Source of the DNA: Polynucleobacter sp. AP-Elch-400A-B2
GTDB lineage: Bacteria; Pseudomonadota; Gammaproteobacteria; Burkholderiales; Burkholderiaceae
Length of the DNA: 64,000 bases
Assembly: GCF_018688355.1 (NCBI RefSeq)
Contig: NZ_CP061317.1
Coordinates: 1,372,091 to 1,436,090, forward strand
Direction: 5' to 3'
Part shown: one piece after another, positions 8,176 to 16,776 of the stretch
How the letters are laid out: each line of letters starts with the position of its first letter
Position numbering within the stretch: position 1 is the stretch's first letter
Notes under the pieces: generated by a model
What the model was told of the DNA's origin: nothing
The model's database searches: none
The model's input: the letters and a program-made list of their open reading frames with translations, nothing else
Position numbers and translations under genes: made by a program

Positions 8176-9077
8176 TCAAAGCCGAGCAAATCAAATATAT
8201 CCCGATCTTTCATAGGGATAGATGGCAATGGATCCGCTCCGAGCCAAAGTGCTGCAGCCAAGCGCATGTACTCTTGCTGGACTAATTCAAGTTCAGGTGA
8301 ATATTCCATTTCAAATAAAGTGGATTTCTTCAGGCGACTACGACGAATCACATCCAAGTCAGGAAAGTGCGCCATCGTCTTTAATCCTACTTGGGAATTA
8401 AATTTATCAATTTGATCAGTGTCTTTGCTGCGATTAGCAATCACACCACCCAATCGCACGTTGTAGTTTTTGGCTTTTGCACCAATCGCCTGAATAATGC
8501 GATTCATTGCAAAGATAGAATCAAAGTCATTAGCTGTAACAATCAATGCGCGATCAGCATGCTGTAATGGTGCAGCAAAGCCACCACACACCACGTCACC
8601 CAAAACGTCAAAAATAACGACATCGGTATCGTCTAGCAAATGGTGCTCTTTAAGGAGTTTCACGGTTTGACCGACAACGTAACCGCCACAACCCGTACCA
8701 GCTGGCGGACCGCCTGCCTCTACACACATTACGCCGTTATAACCCTCATAAACAAAGTCTTCAACGCGCAACTCTTCAGAATGAAAGTCTACTTTCTCAA
8801 GCACATCGATGACAGTAGGCATGAGCTTTTTTGTGAGCGTAAATGTCGAGTCATGTTTAGGATCGCAACCAATCTGGATGACCCGCTTTCCCAATTTAGA
8901 AAAAGCAACTGATAAGTTAGATGAGGTGGTGCTCTTACCAATACCGCCCTTACCATAGATCGCAAATACTTTAGCCTTACCAATTTTTAAATTGGGATCG
9001 AGTTGAACCTGAAGACTACCCTCGCCATCAGGTGGTGCGCTACGAAAATCTGAAATGGGGATATTAATTTCTTTCAT
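8172..9077 (-). CDS. bchL: Dark-operative protochlorophyllide reductase iron protein
   Basis: BchL is the nitrogenase-like ATP-dependent reductase of DPOR and delivers electrons to the BchN-BchB catalytic component. The 301 residues include the P-loop GKGGIGKST (42-50), switch motif CDPKHDST (71-78), and the two Cys ligands of the inter-subunit [4Fe-4S] cluster, Cys130 in AGTGCGG and Cys164 in DVVCGGFA. It is the last gene of the leftward bchNBL operon and starts 39 bp after the bchB stop. The [4Fe-4S] cluster makes this enzyme oxygen-sensitive. Confidence 0.97.
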   Translation of the reverse strand: MKEINIPISDFRSAPPDGEGSLQVQLDPNLKIGKAKVFAIYGKGGIGKSTTSSNLSVAFSKLGKRVIQIGCDPKHDSTFTLTKKLMPTVIDVLEKVDFHSEELRVEDFVYEGYNGVMCVEAGGPPAGTGCGGYVVGQTVKLLKEHHLLDDTDVVIFDVLGDVVCGGFAAPLQHADRALIVTANDFDSIFAMNRIIQAIGAKAKNYNVRLGGVIANRSKDTDQIDKFNSQVGLKTMAHFPDLDVIRRSRLKKSTLFEMEYSPELELVQQEYMRLAAALWLGADPLPSIPMKDRDIFDLLGFD

Positions 9078-9116
9078 GCTTTCTAACCTTCACTCTTCTC
9101 GACACGAGGTCGATAT

Positions 9117-10685
9117 TTAACTTCTAAAATGTGCCTTTGCATCATACAAAGTTTCTAATGTAATACTCATAAGCCCCTGCTCTACCGCATAACTCTCTGT
9201 ATTTCTTCTGGCTTTACCCCTTACAAAAAAGGGAATCTTATTGAGTTCTTTTTCTGCATCAGTTTCCCAAGCGGGCGCTCCATTTTTAGAGGGGGCCATA
9301 GCAGGTAATTTATCCAAGTTTTCTTTAGCAGGAGCTGTGGCATGACCCAGATGCGATGGCATGGCACCGTCATGGAATTCAAAATCCCCTTTGAACATGC
9401 CAATTAAATGCTCTTCTAGGCCCATCATGAGTGGATGAACCCAAGAATCAAATAATACGCAAGCACCTTCAAAACCCATTTGTGGGGAGTAGCGAGATGG
9501 AAAGTCTTGCACGTGAACTGGCGATGAAATCACTGCACAAGGTATTTTCAAGCGCTTGGCAATATGGCGTTCCATCTGGGTACCCAGGATTAACTCTGGT
9601 TGAAGCTCGGTAATCTTTTCTTCAACTTCTAAATAATCGTCTGTGATGATTGCTTCAAGGCCAAGTTCGGCGGCAGCTTCACGTACTTCACGAGCCAATT
9701 CGCGACTATAGGTTCCCAATCCAACTACCTTGAAGCCCATTTCATGGGCAGCTACCTTTGCTGCAGCGATTGCATGCGTAGCATCACCAAAAATAAATAC
9801 TCTTTTATTGGTGAGATAGGTTGAGTCTACCGATAAGGCATACCAACGCGCCTTGGATGATTGGCTTAATTTTTCGACATCACATTCAATACCCGCTAAC
9901 TGGCAGACTTCAGCTATAAACGCTTTAGTACCTTTAAATCCAATAGGAATCGTTTTGGTTGAGGGTTGACCAAAGCTACGGCTCATCCAAGTTACCGCAG
10001 TATTTGCAGTCTCTGGATATAAATTGACATTAAAGTCAGCCTCATGCAAGCGCGCAATATCCGCTGGATCAGCACCTAGTGGTGCAACCACATTGATCTC
10101 AATACCCAAGTCACGCAATAAGCGTGAAATTTCCTCAACATCATCGCGATGACGAAAACCCAAAGCGGTAGGACCCAAAATATTGCAACTAGGCTTTGCA
10201 TCCGATGCCCGGGCTGGGCGTTGCTGGCCTGGAGGCAAAATAAATGACTGCCCTAATAGGCGGACCATCTGATAAAAGGTTTCTGCTGCACCCCAGTTCT
10301 CTTTCTTTTGATATGCCGGTAATTCAAGCGGCAATATTGGCACTGGTAAATCCAGGGCAGCAGCTAATCCACCTGGATCATCTTGAATGAGCTCGGCTGT
10401 ACAAGAAGCGCCTACCATCAATAAATCGGGTTTAAAACGGGCATAAGCTGTTCTTGCAGCATCTTTAAATAACTCTGCAGTATCACTACCTAAATCACGC
10501 GCCTGAAAAGTCGTATAGGTCACCGGTGGCCGTTTCTTCATCCGCTCAATCATGGTGAACAGGAGATCAGCATAGGTATCTCCCTGTGGAGCATGCAGTA
10601 CGTAATGCACTTTCTCCATTGCAGTAGCAATCCGCATGGCGCCCACATGTGGCGGACCCTCATAAGTCCAGAGGGTTAACTTCAT
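9117..10685 (-). CDS. bchB: Dark-operative protochlorophyllide reductase subunit B
   Basis: BchB forms the NB heterotetramer that binds protochlorophyllide and reduces its D ring. The 522-residue length and the start MKLTLWTYEGPPHVGAMR are typical. Asp36 (in APQGDTYAD) is the known aspartate ligand of the NB [4Fe-4S] cluster and is present. Further family motifs are VGASCTAELIQDDPGG and SSPVHVQDFP. The ATG overlaps the bchN stop codon as ATGA (10682-10685), which indicates translational coupling. Confidence 0.97.
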   Translation of the reverse strand: MKLTLWTYEGPPHVGAMRIATAMEKVHYVLHAPQGDTYADLLFTMIERMKKRPPVTYTTFQARDLGSDTAELFKDAARTAYARFKPDLLMVGASCTAELIQDDPGGLAAALDLPVPILPLELPAYQKKENWGAAETFYQMVRLLGQSFILPPGQQRPARASDAKPSCNILGPTALGFRHRDDVEEISRLLRDLGIEINVVAPLGADPADIARLHEADFNVNLYPETANTAVTWMSRSFGQPSTKTIPIGFKGTKAFIAEVCQLAGIECDVEKLSQSSKARWYALSVDSTYLTNKRVFIFGDATHAIAAAKVAAHEMGFKVVGLGTYSRELAREVREAAAELGLEAIITDDYLEVEEKITELQPELILGTQMERHIAKRLKIPCAVISSPVHVQDFPSRYSPQMGFEGACVLFDSWVHPLMMGLEEHLIGMFKGDFEFHDGAMPSHLGHATAPAKENLDKLPAMAPSKNGAPAWETDAEKELNKIPFFVRGKARRNTESYAVEQGLMSITLETLYDAKAHFRS

Positions 10686-11965
10686 GCAGCCTCCGTCATC
10701 ATGAGCTTCGCTTTTCTCGTTAAGGGACGCGCAAACAACTCCGCTAGATCAGCCGCTTGATTGAATCCTTGAATCGGCGTAAAGACAAGCTCAATGGACC
10801 ACTTAGTCGTAAAGCCCTCAGCTTCTAATGGATTAGCCAGACCCAGTCCACAAACAACCATGTCTGGTTGTTGCTCACGACAACGGTCTAACTGATTCTC
10901 TACGTTTTGCCCTTCTGATAATTGGGTCTTAGGATCCAACATCGCCAATTCTTCTGCCATATGCTGACGATGCAAATAAGGAACGCCCACTTCCATTAGA
11001 TTCATACCCAGCTCTCTATTTAAATAACGCGCTAACGGTATTTCCAACTGAGAGTCTGGGAAGAAGAAAATAGATTTACCTTGTAAAACTTCACGATGCG
11101 GCTCAAGTGACTTATTGGCACGATCCCTCTGAGGGGCAATCACTTTTTCAAATATCTCGGGAGAAACATTCAAAGCTGTAGCAGCGGCTGAGAACCATTT
11201 TTCAGTCCCTTCTACCCCCAATGGAAAAGGTGCGGCAATTCTTTGAGCCCCCATATTCTCTAGAAACCTAGCGGTATCCGTCAGAAATGGCTGAGCCAAT
11301 AAATATTTAGTCTTTGGGCCGACAACGATTTTTTGAGTAGATTCACGTGGCGGGAAAAAAGCAAAAGACTTTAAGCCCAGCTCTTTAAAAATGCGATGGA
11401 ATTGATCCTCAACAACATCAGCCAAGCAACCTACTACCAATAGCTCAACTTCATCAGATTTGGTTGACTGAGGTAAATCCTGCACTAGCGCAGCCAAACA
11501 AGCATCTTCGCCTTGGGTAAAGGTTGTTTCAATGCCGCTGCCAGAGTAATTCAGAATACGCACACTCGGAGCAAATGTTTTGCCCAGGCGTTGTGCCGCC
11601 CTTGATAAATCCAACTTAATCACTTCAGAAGGACAAGAGCCCACCAAGAACAATAGTTTGATATCTGGACGACGTTCAAGTAATTGCTTTACCACCTTGT
11701 CCAATTCATCATTTGCATCTGCAAGGCCAGCTAAATCACGATCATCAATAATGGCAGTTGCAAAACGTGGCTCTGCGAAGATCATCACGCCTGCTGCAGA
11801 TTGAATCAAGTGAGCACAAGTACGAGAGCCGACCACTAAAAAAAAGGCATCTTGAATTTTTCGATGAAGCCAGATAATCCCAGTGAGCCCGCAGAAAACC
11901 TCTCTTTGGCCACGCTCTTTTAAGGGCTGGAAATCTATCTTCACTTCCTGGGTTACAGAATTCAA
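10682..11965 (-). CDS. bchN: Dark-operative protochlorophyllide reductase subunit N
   Basis: BchN pairs with BchB in the catalytic component of DPOR. The 427 residues contain the three Cys cluster ligands: Cys25 in VFCGLTG, Cys50 in SRTCAHL and Cys111 in VGSCPSE. The start is TTG at 11965, preceded by an AGGGG ribosome site 6 bases upstream. No ATG occurs before the conserved region, and the roughly 20-residue lead before FCGLTG matches the family. The TTG lies inside a 15-bp palindrome (11956-11970). The gene heads the bchNBL operon. A TGT-N12-ACA site lies about 110 bp upstream. Confidence 0.96.
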   Translation of the reverse strand: MNSVTQEVKIDFQPLKERGQREVFCGLTGIIWLHRKIQDAFFLVVGSRTCAHLIQSAAGVMIFAEPRFATAIIDDRDLAGLADANDELDKVVKQLLERRPDIKLLFLVGSCPSEVIKLDLSRAAQRLGKTFAPSVRILNYSGSGIETTFTQGEDACLAALVQDLPQSTKSDEVELLVVGCLADVVEDQFHRIFKELGLKSFAFFPPRESTQKIVVGPKTKYLLAQPFLTDTARFLENMGAQRIAAPFPLGVEGTEKWFSAAATALNVSPEIFEKVIAPQRDRANKSLEPHREVLQGKSIFFFPDSQLEIPLARYLNRELGMNLMEVGVPYLHRQHMAEELAMLDPKTQLSEGQNVENQLDRCREQQPDMVVCGLGLANPLEAEGFTTKWSIELVFTPIQGFNQAADLAELFARPLTRKAKLMMTEAA

Positions 11966-11970
11966 TTCTG
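11956..11970. promoter_or_regulatory. Palindrome over the bchN TTG start codon
   Basis: CAGAATT-C-AATTCTG has perfect 7-bp arms and includes the TTG start codon (11965-11963). In RNA it could pair and affect initiation, or it could be an operator. A one-base loop is sterically poor, so hairpin formation would need to open the central pairs. Confidence 0.3.
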
Positions 11971-12052
11971 GCCCCTAGCGTTGATATGCGACTTGAATCG
12001 AAGATTAAAGCTGTGAATCATGGGATTAATTTCAAAAAGGGTCAGGCGCCAG

Positions 12053-12080
12053 AAAATAGTTATTCATTTAAATGTAACAA
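12053..12080 (-). promoter_or_regulatory. Candidate promoter for bchNBL
   Basis: On the minus strand TTGTTA (12080-12075) and TATTTT (12058-12053) are 16 bp apart. Each matches the sigma70 boxes at four positions. The -35 box lies inside the TGT-N12-ACA site, as at the bchH/bchI operator. The rest of the 270-bp gap 11966-12235 shows no gene. Confidence 0.35.
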
Positions 12081-12090
12081 TAATCTTACA
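12073..12090. promoter_or_regulatory. Second PpsR/CrtJ-type site, upstream of bchNBL
   Basis: TGTAACAATAATCTTACA is TGT-N12-ACA with the symmetric ends TGTAA and TTACA. It fits the PpsR/CrtJ consensus less well than the bchH/bchI site, because TGTCA/TGACA is replaced by TGTAA/TTACA. It overlaps the candidate bchN promoter. Confidence 0.5.
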
Positions 12091-12180
12091 CAATAAAAGC
12101 CTCTTAAGAGCTATTAGATATAAGTGTTTATACCCATCAATTGACCAAGATCAAGAAATGATTTATTCACGAATCCAATT

Positions 12181-12210
12181 AAAAAACCCCAAAAACCGGG
12201 GTATTTGGGG
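12181..12210 (-). terminator. Rho-independent terminator of the small membrane-protein gene
   Basis: Read leftward, CCCCAAA...TTTGGGG (12210-12187) forms a stem and is followed by six T residues (12186-12181). It lies 26 bp after the stop of the small gene at 12236-12439 and points the same way. It would also separate that gene from bchN. Confidence 0.7.
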
Positions 12211-12235
12211 GGCTTTACTACCTAAGAGTAGAACC

Positions 12236-12439
12236 TTATCTTTGTGACTTCAGCAATGCCTTGAATGTCAGAACACTCAGAGCAATTGCAATGCCTAGAG
12301 ACACTAAAAACATGGCAAATTTAGATTGGGTCTGGCCTGTAGGAAAGATCAGATAAAAGGCGACTGTGATGCTGACTACCATCCCGAAAAATCCTGCTAT
12401 CTTGGAAATCCGGTCTCTCATATCGTGAAATTTAAACAT
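12236..12439 (-). CDS. Small two-helix membrane protein (67 residues)
   Basis: The gene is not recognised. The protein has a charged N-terminus (MFKFHDMRDRISK) and two hydrophobic segments (about 14-31 and 40-58), ending in KALLKSQR. An AAAGGA ribosome site lies 8 bases before the ATG at 12439. An ATG three codons upstream (12448) overlaps that site and is less likely. A clear terminator follows. The gene lies between the bch genes and the epimerase operon, so a role in the photosynthetic membrane is possible but unproven. Confidence 0.6.
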   Translation of the reverse strand: MFKFHDMRDRISKIAGFFGMVVSITVAFYLIFPTGQTQSKFAMFLVSLGIAIALSVLTFKALLKSQR

Positions 12440-12556
12440 ATTCTGCATCCTTTCAAGGTTTATCTCTTCTGTAAATCAGATCATCAATTCATGATCGCTG
12501 ACTGACTGAGAAAACTGTAAACCTCGTTATTGGTGGAGTCATTTAGGGTAAACCCT

Positions 12557-13534
12557 TTATTGATCAGCTGCTTTCTCGATCTCAAGCATGCCATCTTCCA
12601 TGGCATAGAGCGGTTCATATCCCAATTGATCTTTGGCCTTTTGAATAGAGACAGAAAAAGGGTGTGCCATTAAATGAACCATTTCCCTGATTAAGGGAGG
12701 CTCACCACGAAGCGGCAAGTATTTCCAGCCATTTTCTGCGAAATGCGCCAGGGGTCGGGCAAAGAAACGGGGTATGGACAAGGTTGGCACCTTGTAATGA
12801 CCCGCTTTCAGTCTCGTGCTCATCCATTGCCTAAATTGCATTGGTGGTCCATCGCTGATAAAAAAACTCTCTTGATTTGAATCCGACAATAGCGATTTAT
12901 TAACCGCTTCACAAAGATTTTGAATATAGCAAGTTGAGAAGAGGTAATCACCCTGATCAAACCAGCCAAATTTATTGAGATCTGCAGCTCTGCCTAAGAT
13001 CTGATCAACGACATCGCCTCTACCCCAAATAGTTGCGGGCCTCAGACTCAGAGTACGAAAAGTCTCATCACCGGCTTCAAGAACCCACTGCTCTGCTTGC
13101 GACTTACTATGGCTATAAGGAAAGTTTTGTAATGATGGCAAAGCTCGAGATTCTGAAATATTCAGATTTTGACCCAATGGATTTTTAGCAATTGAAGCAT
13201 CACTCATATAAATGAACTGCTTAATACTCGCTCGCCTTGATGACTCAAGAATATTTTTCGTCATGAAAACGTTAGTCTCTAGTAATGATTTTTCTGAATT
13301 CCACAACTTCATCTCTGCTGCGCAATGAATTACGACATCTAAACCATGAAGCCTCTTTGATAAACCCTCCACATCATTCAGGCTTCCTGACCAAACCGCA
13401 GTATTAGAGTGAGATTGAATATTGATAGTTTGTGGTTTACGAAAGTGAGATACAAGCTCATGGCCCTCTGCAATTAAAGAGTCAGTCAAATGACTACCTA
13501 CAAAACCACTAGCCCCAGTCAAAAAGATCTTCAT
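12557..13534 (-). CDS. NAD-dependent epimerase/dehydratase family protein (extended SDR)
   Basis: The 325-residue protein has the extended-SDR dinucleotide motif TGASGFVGSH (7-16) and the catalytic YSHSK pair near residue 142. SLRPATIWGRGD is a typical substrate-domain motif of this superfamily. It resembles 3-beta-hydroxysteroid dehydrogenase/isomerase-like and NAD(P)H steroid-type epimerases, but the substrate cannot be told. Its ATG overlaps the stop of the upstream membrane-protein gene by four bases (ATGA), so the two are coupled. Confidence 0.8.
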   Translation of the reverse strand: MKIFLTGASGFVGSHLTDSLIAEGHELVSHFRKPQTINIQSHSNTAVWSGSLNDVEGLSKRLHGLDVVIHCAAEMKLWNSEKSLLETNVFMTKNILESSRRASIKQFIYMSDASIAKNPLGQNLNISESRALPSLQNFPYSHSKSQAEQWVLEAGDETFRTLSLRPATIWGRGDVVDQILGRAADLNKFGWFDQGDYLFSTCYIQNLCEAVNKSLLSDSNQESFFISDGPPMQFRQWMSTRLKAGHYKVPTLSIPRFFARPLAHFAENGWKYLPLRGEPPLIREMVHLMAHPFSVSIQKAKDQLGYEPLYAMEDGMLEIEKAADQ

Positions 13535-13812
13535 TTGCTAAAAAGCTGGCCAAGAAATAATGCAGATCTTCCGTAGTAATAAGCGGTGGCTAGCAATACC
13601 TTTGGAGAGAGGGCAATAATTGAAGAAAGCAATAAGATGCAGAAGGACCAATGCCTTGTAGATCCATAGGCACCCAATGTAATGAGCCCCAGAAAAATGA
13701 GCCTACGCACTTGACCACGAGGTAGCCAAGGGCTTCTTTTATAGAGGGGTACTTTATGAGTTACGGAGCTTTCGCCTGTCATCTTCTTGCGGTCACTTAA
13801 AAACAAATTCAA
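13531..13812 (-). CDS. Small membrane protein coupled to the epimerase
   Basis: This 93-residue protein is not recognised. It has a basic N-terminal half (KVPLYKRSPWLPRGQVRR) followed by two hydrophobic segments (about 37-52 and 55-75). The stop overlaps the start of the epimerase gene by four bases. It is divergent from the ABC transporter gene with a 45-bp gap. The tight coupling suggests that it anchors or assists the epimerase. Confidence 0.6.
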   Translation of the reverse strand: MNLFLSDRKKMTGESSVTHKVPLYKRSPWLPRGQVRRLIFLGLITLGAYGSTRHWSFCILLLSSIIALSPKVLLATAYYYGRSALFLGQLFSK

Positions 13813-13857
13813 TCTAATCCAAGTGAACTATCATAGATAATTATTAGGGATTATTCA

Positions 13858-15630
13858 ATGACCAAGCAGAGCAACAAAACAAGTCCCCGTGGATTTCGCA
13901 CCCTAGCAGCGCTACTCCCTTTTTTAAAGCCGTATAAAAAACAATTCGTCTTGGCTGTCTTTAGCTTGGTGCTTGCTGCAAGCGCCACCTTAGCCGTCCC
14001 CTTCTCCTTTAGACAAATTATCGATTTGGGATTTAATGCCAACAGCGGAAACCAAATCAACACCACTTTTTTAACGCTATTTGTTGTTGCTGGCTTAGTA
14101 GCTCTAGGAACGTCTCTGCGTTTCTACATGGTGTCCTGGTTAGGCGAAAAAATTACAACTGATATTCGTTCGGCTGTCTATAGTCATGTCATCAAGCAAA
14201 GTCCAGAGTTCTTCGAGTCCACTCATAGCGGTGAAATACTTTCACGCTTAAATACGGATACGGTGCTGATCCAGACACTGATTGGAACTAGCGTCTCAAT
14301 GGCCATTAGAAATCTTCTATTGCTGGCAGGCGGCTTAGTAATGATGTTTATTACCAGCCCTAAATTATCGGTACTGATTTTCGCTACGCTATTACTCACC
14401 ATCATTCCAACCGTCATCATGGGTAGACGAGTCAGAAAGCTTTCTCGCAACTCACAAGATAAGATTGCGAACGCCTCTGCAATGGCAAGTGAAAAATTAA
14501 ATGCGATACCGACAATTCAATCATTTACTAATGAGAACATTGAAATTCATCGTTTTAATCAATCCATTCATACCGCTCTTGATGCAGCCATTACTCGAAC
14601 ACGGGCAAGAGCATTACTTACATTCGTAGCCATATTATTTGGCTTTACCAGCATTATCTTGGTGCTTTGGCTTGGTGCTTATGCAGTCATGGACAATCAA
14701 ATTACTGCCGGAGAACTGTCTCAGTTTATTTTATATGCCGTGATTGTTGCTGGAGCTATAGCAGGTATTTCTGAAGTGATTGGCGATACGCAAAGAGCAA
14801 TTGGTGCTAGTGATCGCCTTTTGGAGCTCTTAAATGTTGAGTCTTCCGTTAAAGCACTCGCTAACGTGAAATCAATAACCCAAGTCAATGCAGCTGGCAT
14901 CGAAGTGCAAATTGACAATCTCAGCTTTCACTATCCATCAAATCAAAATAGTGTTTTATCAGACCTATCCCTAGAAATTAAACCTGGCCAAAGAATTGCT
15001 ATCGTAGGCCCTTCAGGCGCTGGAAAGACTACACTCTTCCAGCTATTGCAGCGCTTCTATGACCCCACTAGCGGGGAAATTCTTTTTAATGGCACCAATA
15101 TTCGAAACCTTCAGCTCGAAACACTGAGGAAATTAATCGGGATTGTTCCACAGGACATTGTGATTTTCTCAGACAACGCTATGGAGAATATTCGTTTTGG
15201 AAGAATGGATGCGACTGATGATGAGGTGCTAGTTGCAGCTCGCCTTGCCATAGCAGATGAATTTATTTCCAAACTACCAGAGGGATATCAAACCTTCTTA
15301 GGTGATCGAGGCATCCGCTTATCTGGCGGGCAAAAACAGCGAATTGCGATTGCACGAGTATTATTAAAAAATCCTGCCCTGTTGCTCTTAGATGAAGCCA
15401 CTAGCGCCCTAGATGCTGAGTCTGAATTACTCGTACAGCGCGCGCTTGAGGCAGCAATGGATCATCGGACGACCATTGTGATTGCTCATCGACTTTCCAC
15501 AGTAAAGCAAGCCGACAAAATAATCGTACTGGAGCATGGGCGGATCATTGAAACGGGTACACACGCTGATTTAATTCAACGAAGTGGGCTTTATGCCCGT
15601 TTAGCTAAACTTCAATTTACCGATCGATAA
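13858..15630 (+). CDS. ABC exporter, fused permease and ATPase (MsbA/ATM-like)
   Basis: The 590-residue half-transporter has a six-helix transmembrane domain (about 25-310) and a C-terminal ATPase. Walker A GPSGAGKTT lies at about 384-392, the signature LSGGQKQR near 488, Walker B LLLLDEATSALD near 505 and the H-loop AHR near 540. It belongs to subfamily B, whose members homodimerise and export lipids, peptides or drugs. The substrate is unknown. MsbA is a possibility, but no kdsB or lpxK neighbour supports it. The 45-bp divergent gap upstream must hold its promoter. Confidence 0.85.
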   Translation: MTKQSNKTSPRGFRTLAALLPFLKPYKKQFVLAVFSLVLAASATLAVPFSFRQIIDLGFNANSGNQINTTFLTLFVVAGLVALGTSLRFYMVSWLGEKITTDIRSAVYSHVIKQSPEFFESTHSGEILSRLNTDTVLIQTLIGTSVSMAIRNLLLLAGGLVMMFITSPKLSVLIFATLLLTIIPTVIMGRRVRKLSRNSQDKIANASAMASEKLNAIPTIQSFTNENIEIHRFNQSIHTALDAAITRTRARALLTFVAILFGFTSIILVLWLGAYAVMDNQITAGELSQFILYAVIVAGAIAGISEVIGDTQRAIGASDRLLELLNVESSVKALANVKSITQVNAAGIEVQIDNLSFHYPSNQNSVLSDLSLEIKPGQRIAIVGPSGAGKTTLFQLLQRFYDPTSGEILFNGTNIRNLQLETLRKLIGIVPQDIVIFSDNAMENIRFGRMDATDDEVLVAARLAIADEFISKLPEGYQTFLGDRGIRLSGGQKQRIAIARVLLKNPALLLLDEATSALDAESELLVQRALEAAMDHRTTIVIAHRLSTVKQADKIIVLEHGRIIETGTHADLIQRSGLYARLAKLQFTDR

Positions 15631-15803
15631 CAGAGCATCCCCCCCCTTAGGGAGTAAATTCAGGAGTTAAGAGTTCTATGGAGTCCTAGGGTTTATACCG
15701 ATGATTAGAGTAAACACTAGTTAACGAAAAAATTATTGGCATTTAGGCTTATTGTTTAAAGAGCATTTCAACAGTAGTTGACTAGTAAAACTGAAAACAC
15801 TCC

Positions 15804-16751
15804 ATGCTTTCCTCAGACGCCAATCAATATAAGCAAATTTTTTTAGCCCAACCTAGAGGTTTTTGTGCCGGCGTTGAAAGGGCAATCACGATTGTTGAAG
15901 AAGCCTTGAAGAAATATGGCAGCCCCATTTATGTCAGGCATGAGATTATTCATAATGCCTATGTTGTAAAAGATTTTCAGGCAAGAGGAGTTATTTTTGT
16001 CAACGACGTATCGGAAGCGCCCGAGGGATCTATCCTAATCTTTAGTGCGCATGGTGTAGCTACAGCAGTTAAAAATGAAGCTCAATTTCGCAATCTAAAA
16101 GTTTTTGATGCAACCTGCCCTTTAGTTTCAAAAGTGCATGCTGAGGTCATTCGCTTAAATGCGAGTGGTTACCAAATCATTATGATCGGCCACCTCGGAC
16201 ATCCGGAGGTTGAGGGCACGATAGGGCAAATTGATGCTCCAGTTCACCTCATAGAAAAAGTAGCTGATATAGAGGGCCTAAGTTTTCAACAAGATGAATT
16301 ACTAGCCTTTGTTACTCAAACCACCCTATCGGTAGACGAAACCTCTGAAATCACTGCCGCCCTAGTAAAAAAATATCCGCATATTCATGCACCTAAGAAA
16401 CAAGATATTTGTTACGCCACGCAAAATCGACAAGATGCTGTTAAAGCCATGCTGCCCTTAGTAGAGGTCGTGATAGTCGTTGGTAGCCCAAATAGCTCAA
16501 ACTCCAAAAGACTTCAGGAATTATCCTTAAAGATGCAGGTTCCTGCATTTTTAGTGGATGATCCGCTGGAGATAAAACCAGAGTGGTTTACTGGAGTGAA
16601 CAATATCGGCATTACAGCCGGAGCATCCGCTCCCGAGGAATTAACAGCAAAAGTGATCAAAGCCATCAAAACGCTTTCAAAAGGTGTGGTGCTACCTATG
16701 AAAGGCATTGATGAAAACATCAAATTTTCTTTACCTAAAGGCTTGGTTTAG
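15804..16751 (+). CDS. ispH: 4-hydroxy-3-methylbut-2-enyl diphosphate reductase
   Basis: IspH makes IPP and DMAPP in the last step of the MEP pathway, using a [4Fe-4S] cluster. The 315 residues carry the three cluster cysteines: Cys21 in GFCAGV, Cys105 in DATCPL and Cys203 in DICYATQ. The motifs HEIIHNAYVV, FSAHGV and HPEVEGT are also present. It lies next to the photosynthesis genes, where carotenoid and phytyl side-chain synthesis raise isoprenoid demand, so it may be a second, cluster-linked copy. That cannot be tested in this window. The 173-bp gap upstream shows no gene and no convincing promoter. Confidence 0.95.
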   Translation: MLSSDANQYKQIFLAQPRGFCAGVERAITIVEEALKKYGSPIYVRHEIIHNAYVVKDFQARGVIFVNDVSEAPEGSILIFSAHGVATAVKNEAQFRNLKVFDATCPLVSKVHAEVIRLNASGYQIIMIGHLGHPEVEGTIGQIDAPVHLIEKVADIEGLSFQQDELLAFVTQTTLSVDETSEITAALVKKYPHIHAPKKQDICYATQNRQDAVKAMLPLVEVVIVVGSPNSSNSKRLQELSLKMQVPAFLVDDPLEIKPEWFTGVNNIGITAGASAPEELTAKVIKAIKTLSKGVVLPMKGIDENIKFSLPKGLV

Positions 16752-16776
16752 GGATTAAAGCAGCCCCACCAGAAAA

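Noticed and set aside
8640..8912. 90-codon rightward frame opposite bchL
   Set aside because: It is antisense to the conserved P-loop protein and has no independent support.
12020..12247. 75-codon rightward frame upstream of bchN
   Set aside because: It runs through the PpsR-type site, the candidate bchN promoter and a terminator hairpin, has no ribosome site, and the product resembles nothing.
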